Assembly: GCA_026182355.1 (NCBI GenBank)
Contig: JAPFBL010000049.1
Span: 558,001 to 622,000 of the forward strand
Source of the DNA: Hermatobates lingyangjiaoensis
Lineage: Eukaryota; Arthropoda; Insecta; Hemiptera; Hermatobatidae
Direction: 5' to 3'
Length of the DNA stretch: 64,000 bases
A program made the position numbers and the translations under genes. How positions within the stretch are numbered: position 1 is the stretch's first letter; every line of letters starts with the position of its first letter. A model generated the notes under the pieces. That model was not told the origin of the DNA, did no database searches, and saw nothing but the letters and a program-made list of their open reading frames with translations. This document shows, in pieces, positions 58,511 to 64,000 of the stretch.

Positions 58511-59084
58511 TGCTGCTGGATAAAGGCATGGACGGTTAAATAGTGTTTCCTCTAAAACAAGGCAATAATTATTGTAGGTTTTTGTTTTCCCTTAATTTCT
58601 TTTAGTTATTGACTCTTAGTTTTTATTGTTTTGTAATTTTCTGGCGTACTGTGTTTGTTACAGTCTGTTTGTTTTGCTAGAATGCTCTGTATAGAGGTAT
58701 CCTCCCAGAATTAGTTTTGTAATAGTGTGCTTATCTGTTTGAAAATTGGTTTTGTTGTCTGAATAATTAATAATAAGTAATTAGGTTTAAACAACAAATG
58801 TTTGTTTTTAAATAATGAATAAGAACACTGTTTATTTTATTATATTATCCTTTTGTGGTTCTCTTGCTACTGTATTTGTTGTTTGTTTAGTTTGTTTTCT
58901 GTCGGTTGGTATTCCGTGGATGTATTTGTCTTGCTTTACTTATGTCGTTAATAATTGTTTTTTAGCCTTGAAAATGCCAAACAACATTTGGCGTAACATC
59001 AGCATATGATCAAGAGTTGAATTTTATGACAAAAATCCTCAAGAACCCCTTCTGTGAACTTTACTATATAATATATATATATTA

Positions 59085-59265
59085 GTAAAGGTAGGAAGTA
59101 AACCTTCTTTTATGCAAGTTGTATTAAAACCAATTGACTTGATTGCACTTACATTTTCTTATTGAGTTTTTCAAATTTTCTAGCTAAAATTAGCTAGGAG
59201 ATTTGAAAAACTCAATAAGAAAAAGGTACGTGCAATCAAGTCAATTGATTTTTATAACATGTATA
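59085..59265. mobile_element. PLE ORF N-terminus palindrome without HHR
   Basis: Arms meet at about 59190 (TCTAGCTAAAATTAGCTAGG). The forward arm encodes LARRFEKLNKKKVRAIKS and IDFYNMY. The reverse arm encodes FEKLNKK, then SAIKSIGFNTTC and KEGLLPTFTNIY (with a one-nucleotide shift) before (TA)n at 59090. Both cDNAs were therefore truncated 3' of the ribozyme. This copy gives the clearest reading of the FNxTC...GLLPTFTNIY terminus. Confidence 0.75.
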
Positions 59266-59289
59266 ACATGTATATATGTATAACATATA

Positions 59290-59400
59290 TACATATATAT
59301 AGTTCACACAGGAAAGAGAAAAACAAATAAAGACACACACAAAAGACACAACGATATTTTGACAGTCGTCGTCATCGGGCAGAAGTAGTCCCTTTGAGTA
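59290..59400 (-). mobile_element. degenerate PLE arm with HHR relic
   Basis: The reverse strand reads CTGCCCGATGACGACGACTG then CAAAATATCGTTGTGTC: core CCGATGACG, ATAT palindrome, but G12 is C. It lies between two TA-rich tracts. Confidence 0.45.
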
Positions 59401-59412
59401 GCTGAAGCTAAC

Positions 59413-59452
59413 TGATATATATATATATATATATATAATATATATATATTTA
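59413..59452. repeat. (TA)n microsatellite
   Basis: TA repeats between two PLE arms. Confidence 0.85.
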
Positions 59453-59483
59453 TTAGAATTGTTAAAAAAACCTTGTATATAGA

Positions 59484-59521
59484 ATCCTTGAGAATGGTCA
59501 ACGTAGACTGAAACGTCGGAC
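59484..59521 (+). ncRNA. HHR-like motif, family 7, U3-A8 variant
   Basis: TCC/GGA stem I, core TTGAGAA plus T, stem II GGTC/GACT (one G-T), loop AACGTA, GAA, palindromic ACGT, C17. It carries the same paired C3T/G8A change as 39198-39236. Confidence 0.5.
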
Positions 59522-59523
59522 AT

Positions 59524-59676
59524 GTAAAATGAAAAATATATTTAAAGATAAAAAAATCGGTGAGTTAATTTATATGATACCACAAAGATGGAAAAGAAGC
59601 ATTCGAAACCTTGAAAAGGTATGTAGGAAACATACTAAACTTAATGTTGGCAAGATCTTTAATGAGGTATATATAT
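59524..59676 (+). pseudogene. PLE ORF N-terminus (family 7)
   Basis: The frame after the HHR encodes KKIGELIYMIPQRWKRSIRN, LEKVCRKHTKLNVGKIFNEV and Y, then (TA)n at 59667. Parallel to 39070-39195 at the protein level (about half the residues shared by eye) although the DNA has diverged, so selection acted on the coding sequence before insertion. Confidence 0.75.
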
Positions 59677-59689
59677 ATATATATATATA

Positions 59690-59912
59690 TATCAATGATT
59701 AAACCACAATAAGAATGGGAAAACAAGACTAAGATCTTTCAACCGTAACAAGCGGTCTTCGTCTTGTTACCGTAAGAAGCGGTTCAGTTGGGTTTTTGAC
59801 TCTGACGAAGACCGCTTGTTACGGTTGAAAGATCTTAGTCTTGTTTTCCCATTCTTATTGTGGTTTAATCATTGATTGTTGTTTCACGTGTTTATGTGAA
59901 ATCTTTATATAT
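59690..59912. mobile_element. family-1 palindrome
   Basis: The right arm is complete (HHR 59798-59840, full tail with TTTCAC/GTGAAA hairpin, then (TA)n). The left arm stops inside stem I of its HHR (59727-59763). The centre contains a third partial fragment, CTTGTTACCGTAAGAAGCGG, suggesting template jumping. Confidence 0.8.
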
Positions 59913-60071
59913 ATATATATATGAACATTTTAATCATCAACAATAACTCTTGATAAAAAAATATGAATTAAATAACCACATAAAAAAAATATATTGGATA
60001 CAATGCTCTAAGGTCTTTTGTTACAACATCAGCAGACAACTAAATAAACTAAAATAAAAAATAATTAGAAG

Positions 60072-60260
60072 TTAACCTGGTTGATTGAAGTCGTCAGAAT
60101 TGCTGGCATCCCTGACTGAATTTAATGTTTCTAAAATTGAAGGCGTCTTGATCTGCTTAATTATTTCTTTTATGAATATTTCATCCCATTTGTAATGTCT
60201 AGGACTATTGTTCAATAATATTCCATAAAAGTTCTTTATCAGTTCACTTTCAATAAGCAC
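60072..60260 (-). CDS. unidentified small open frame, possible exon
   Basis: A 62-codon reverse frame with a non-repetitive, mixed composition (for example KNFYGILLNNSPRHYKWDEI). It ends at a TAA just after ACCAGGTTAAC, where CAG|GTTAAC could be a splice donor. No acceptor is convincing. No family recognised; it abuts a degenerate family-1 palindrome. Low confidence that it is coding. Confidence 0.18.
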   Translation of the reverse strand: MLIESELIKNFYGILLNNSPRHYKWDEIFIKEIIKQIKTPSILETLNSVRDASNSDDFNQPG

Positions 60261-60261
60261 T

Positions 60262-60355
60262 TTCCAGAATGCAACAAGCGGTCCTCGTCAGTGTCAGTTT
60301 GTTGGGTTGTTGACTCTGACGAGGACCACTTGTTGCATTTGAAGGGTCTTCAAAT
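60262..60355. mobile_element. degenerate family-1 palindrome
   Basis: Small inverted repeat (GCAACAAGCGGTCCTCGTCA against TGACGAGGACCACTTGTTGC) with HHR-like spacing on the forward strand from 60312. GAAA is changed to GAAG, and the tail is replaced by TGCATATATATATGCA. Confidence 0.6.
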
Positions 60356-60359
60356 GCAT

Positions 60360-62080
60360 ATATATATGCATTTTTTTAAAAATAATATGAAAAGGTTGAT
60401 TTAATTTGCAAATAAATTATGTCCTTAATAATAAATAAAGCTTAAATTGTAACATTATATCAGCTAACAACAAATAATTATGATTGTATTTTAACGAGAG
60501 AATGTGGGCACCGTTTCTCTCTATTCAATTAAGAACAATATGGCAAACTTGAATTTTTATCCATGTCTTATGCAACATATAAATAATGTTATGTATTTAG
60601 AATGTATTTAAGAATAGTTGAAAAATTAAGGAGATACAAATTAATACAAGCAATACTACATTTGACCAACTGTATTGTACATATAGATATTTATTTCATA
60701 GAATGCATGCTAAAATTCATAAAACGCCAAAGTTGAAGAAATAAAACTAGGATTGTTGTTTTATAATTGTATTTAAACAAACAAGATGCTGTATAGTTTT
60801 AGCAAGTTTTTCTAAATTTGACTCATCACAGTCTAGCGGTCGACCGTTTTTTTCGACGTCTTGGTCACTCCTTGCTCTATCTACAGGTCAGACCATTATT
60901 ATTAGTAACAGAGGTAAACATAGACAACTATTATTAAATGAGCCATGTATCTGTTGTTAAATGTTAAATGACTGCTTCAACAGCTGATGAGGTAGGTATT
61001 TCATATTGGAGAGAACGTTAGTATAGTTATCAAAACTTTACATCCACAGTCATATGATTTACTTCAAGGCCATATAATATTACTTACTAAATGACCTAAA
61101 AAATGTGTAGAGGATAGTGGGGACCTAAGAGTTTATGAAAGACGGTTAAGCAGTGGAAATCTTTTAAAATTAATTTTCTCAATATGAAGGTGTAAGTTGG
61201 TGTGTTCCTTCTTGTTCTTTTTTAAACGGTAATCATAAGACAACGTTATTAATCGGTTTTATTTCAATTCATGTTAAATATTCTCATTTCCAGAACATTA
61301 GAGAACCTTGAAGATCAAACAAGGGAATCTATCTATTTTGATCAGAAAAAGAGCACATGAGATCATTCTAGCATGAAGCCTCTTTTACACGCAAACTTCA
61401 TCACTATCTGTTGGTTATTCAAGTACCTGAGAGTTAAGTCACTTTATATTTAATTTATAGTTATTGCTGCAACATTATCTTGGAGTTCGTAAAGAAAGAT
61501 TCTCCAATATTGGTTGTTGAAGTGAATAAGAGATTAAAACTCTGACTACAAAATATAAATATTTTGTGAAAAAGAAAATCAACCTGGGAAGCAAAATTGT
61601 TTTACTGTATTTGTTAACAACAGAGTGAATTTAGAAGTTCAGTAAAAAGAAAAGTCTGTTGACAGTTCTTTGATCTTATTTATTTCTTACAGTGCACAGT
61701 AAGAAACCTTACTTAGTAGTCTTCGAAAAAGTAAACACAGCCAAAACTGTGCTGGGTACCTCCCTACCATCTCAAGCGACTTTTATTTCCTACTCCCTTA
61801 TAAGTAATGTCCTTATATTTAAATTAGCGTGTCATAAACTTTCATATTAATCTGAGCCTAAAAACATTATCACATCAAAAGACTAAGTTATTTGTGACTT
61901 TAGTTTAAAATAAATGACTATTAACAAAGATATAAGAAGGACGTATAAAGAACACTTTTTTAGAATTAACTATGAACACTATTCAACATGTACATGGTAT
62001 ATGAATACAGATATTCGTCATCGATATTTTTTCATCGAGTCTGAGCTGTGACATCAAGAAAGTACACCAAAATACTTAAA
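60360..62080. other. non-coding stretch
   Basis: Nothing recognised in 1.7 kb. Confidence 0.35.
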
Positions 62081-62139
62081 CTTTATTGATAAGTCCATGA
62101 CTTTTTGAATAAAGCAAAATTTTTCGGCAAAGAAACATT

Positions 62140-62613
62140 TTATTTTTCTACATAGTCACCTTTTAGCTCGATACATTTAGACCAGCGTTTTTCTAATTTT
62201 TTTATTCCCTCCAATTAATACGTTTTCTCAAAGCTCTCAAAATACGCCTTTGTTTCGGAAATGACTTGTTCATTCGACTCAAATCTCTTACCGCCCAGCT
62301 ATTTCTTTAGGTTTGGAAACAGAAAATAGTCGTAGGGGGCTAAATAAGGAGAATATGCTGGATGGGGTAGCAGTTCGTGTTCCAATTCGCGGATTTTGGC
62401 CATCGTGACTAGACAAGTGTGCACACGTGCATTGTCTTGATGGAACAGCACTTTATTCTTTGCCAAATGCGGCCGTTATTGCTTAAAATCAACGTCGAAT
62501 CTGTTCAAAAGCTTTGAATAATATTCGCCGGTGATCGTTTTATCTTTCTCGAGGTAATCGATGTAAATGACACCACGTGCATCCCAAAAAACTGGATGTG
62601 GCATGTAAAACAT
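62140..62613 (-). pseudogene. mariner (DD34D) transposase relic, 5'-truncated
   Basis: Reverse-strand frame: VFWDARGVIYIDYLEKDKTI (first catalytic Asp), RPHLAKNKVLFHQDNARVHT (second Asp), 34 residues later APYDYFLFP (third Asp), then GGKRFESNEQVISETKAYFE and a C-terminal GDYVEK stop. The D-34-D spacing assigns it to mariner. Three in-frame stops (after DVDFKQ, FPNLKK and FEKTY) and loss of the N-terminal DNA-binding domain make it non-functional; the three Asp are retained. Terminal inverted repeats were not identified. Confidence 0.9.
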
Positions 62614-62989
62614 GTTGATTAAAACTCAACAAACGATCATTGATTTGGTGCTTACAGAACAGATCTAAAATTTGATGTACGGATGAACATAAATAGCATT
62701 CTCAAGTGTGAGTGATACACACTATTCCATATTTCAAGCTTTCTTTAACAGAACAACTTCCATATAATTCATTATTATATGCAAAACAAACAAACAACAT
62801 GAGCAAAATTGACCTGAATGTCCCCAAACACTCAGGTTAAGGGTAATTATAATAGTTTCTGTATGGTGTAGGTATATATATTTGCAATATCTTTCAGCAA
62901 ATTGAAAGAAAAACTTCTTCTTCACAAGGTGATGAAAAAATTCTTCAAATAATCATAACCAATCAATTAATTAGATTAATATAGGTTAC

Positions 62990-63253
62990 ATCTGCAGTCC
63001 CACAAGGGACCACACCTATGTAGGTCAAGTATTGGCCCTCAATGAACATTGTTTATTGAGAGTCCTAAATTTGGCCTGACTAAAGTGCATTTAGATTAGG
63101 GATTCTTAACGAGTACCTGACATTGTACAGGCTCTGGAATGACGCACGTCGTGTTCAGATTTAATCACCTCCCACGTGAGGGCAAGAGTGGGTATTGAAC
63201 CCCGGATCTACCAGTCCTGAGGCGAGCTCGTTGGCACTGAGCTGGTCCTCATC
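62990..63253 (-). mobile_element. tRNA-derived SINE
   Basis: On the reverse strand the element starts GAGGACCAGCTCAGTGCCAA (A-box-like) and has GGGGTTCAATACCC (B box, GGTTCRANNCC form) about 30 bp later, giving an RNA polymerase III promoter. A tRNA-unrelated body of about 190 bp follows, ending near TCCCTTGTGGGAC. The A box is imperfect. No target duplication was identified with confidence. Confidence 0.65.
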
Positions 63254-63259
63254 TATTAA

Positions 63260-64000
63260 TGAAATTCATATTCTATGGGTTGTATGATATGTCTACTAAG
63301 ATGCATATTAATAAGAGGCAAATATTTTTTGTTATTATTGACAAAGTAGCAAATGTTCCCTTATACCTCACACTGATTTGGAACTCGTCCATTGTCAGAA
63401 GCAAATCAAATAGTCAATTCTGCAACTGGATCAGGTGTGAGAACAACTTGCAAGGAAAGACTATATGTTTACAATCTTATAATATTGTAAAATAATATTT
63501 AGTAATTTTAATGAAATTAAATATTTTATCAAATAAAATTAAAACATTAAATTAATGTAATATTTTATTAATATTGTATTAATGTTTCACTCAATTTCAT
63601 TCTAACAATTTTACAATAATAAAATATTACTAACATTGACATAATATTAAATAGCTACTTCATTTTAATCTCTATGATTGAATCGTACACATAACATTCA
63701 GTAGGAAGATGTAGTATTGAACTATTCATAAACGGAGACAAAACTAATTGTTAGTTTGTGTTGTTCAAAATAATGATATTTACATATAGAAATTAAAACT
63801 AAAGTTACATACTTGATGCAATAATAAAAATGATAACTGATAATAATATGCAATAACATAAAAATAAAAAAAATATTTAATAAAAGTCCATTGAAACTTT
63901 CTCCAATACATTTAATCTTAGCCAATTTTCAATGAGAAGTTAATGATTTTCCATACAATGCTCAATTAATATTACAGAAGTATGATTCATTTATAAATGG
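63260..64000. other. AT-rich non-coding end of window
   Basis: Nothing recognised. Confidence 0.4.

Larger units (their letters stand above)
57035..59060. mobile_element. PLE-type palindrome with a LINE nested in its centre
   Basis: Arms of about 155 bp (57035-57190 and 58905-59060) are inverted copies reading outward through an HHR-like relic (57104-57141 reverse; 58964-59003 forward), both of TTGAAAATG core type, and a tail including AATCCTCAAGAACCCCTTCT. (TA)n lies just outside both ends (about 57000 and 59070). The 1.7-kb centre holds the LINE remnant. Confidence 0.7.

Noticed and set aside
62990..63253. A functional tRNA gene
   Set aside because: A and B boxes are present, but the cloverleaf cannot be completed and a long unrelated body follows; a SINE fits better.

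Overview
This is about 64 kb of AT-rich animal DNA with no recognisable host gene. Nearly everything that can be identified is transposable-element debris plus simple repeats. Penelope-like elements, a Helitron helicase, DD34D mariner, two hAT relics, a Gypsy-type LTR derivative, an RNase H-bearing LINE and a tRNA-like SINE together point to an invertebrate metazoan, most likely an arthropod; the sequence alone does not give the species. There are no operons, bacterial signals or CRISPR.

The dominant theme is Penelope-like retroelements (PLEs). At least ten families of PLE 3' ends are present. Each follows one order: (optional) GIY-YIG endonuclease C-terminus, non-coding pLTR, a small hammerhead-ribozyme-like (HHR) motif, (often) the first 40-65 codons of the PLE ORF, then an abrupt end in a (TA)n microsatellite. 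About twenty loci carry two such ends as inverted pairs (palindromes), with the ribozymes facing outward and (TA)n at one or both outer edges. The HHRs share the core CTGANGANG, a hairpin, GAA, a 4-6 nt self-complementary stem III (ACGT, ACATGT, AGCT, ATAT, AATT or AGATCT), then H17 and a short stem I. This is the architecture expected of ribozymes that act as dimers.

Layout. 0-7 kb: anonymous AT-rich DNA after one solitary HHR arm. 7.2-10.7 kb: possible exon, GIY-YIG relic and four PLE palindromes. 12.9-13.3 kb: a long clean palindrome. 13.68-15.17 kb: a complete short LTR element with 436-bp LTRs, an ACATA target duplication, a 31-bp minisatellite and a remnant pol C-terminus. 18.3 kb: possible MITE. 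20.0-26.1 kb: six palindromes plus GIY-YIG and ORF N-terminus relics. 26.1-26.9 kb: hAT relic inside (TA)n. 29.6-30.8 kb: purine-rich tract and a 13 x 64-bp minisatellite. 34.3-35.5 kb: Helitron helicase relic, with a second copy at 55.1-55.7 kb. 35.5-40.0 kb: dense PLE cluster interrupted by (CA)n and a hAT relic. 42-46 kb: three degenerate PLE loci and one copy of an unknown repeat whose partner is at 49.4-49.9 kb. 51.6-52.9 kb: PLE reverse transcriptase relic running into its HHR. 56.3-60.4 kb: PLE cluster with an RNase H LINE nested in one palindrome. 62.1-63.3 kb: dead mariner and a SINE.

Nothing here looks like an intact autonomous element. The biological interest lies in how the PLE ends are organised: the ribozyme architecture, the outward-facing inverted pairs and the (TA)n termini.
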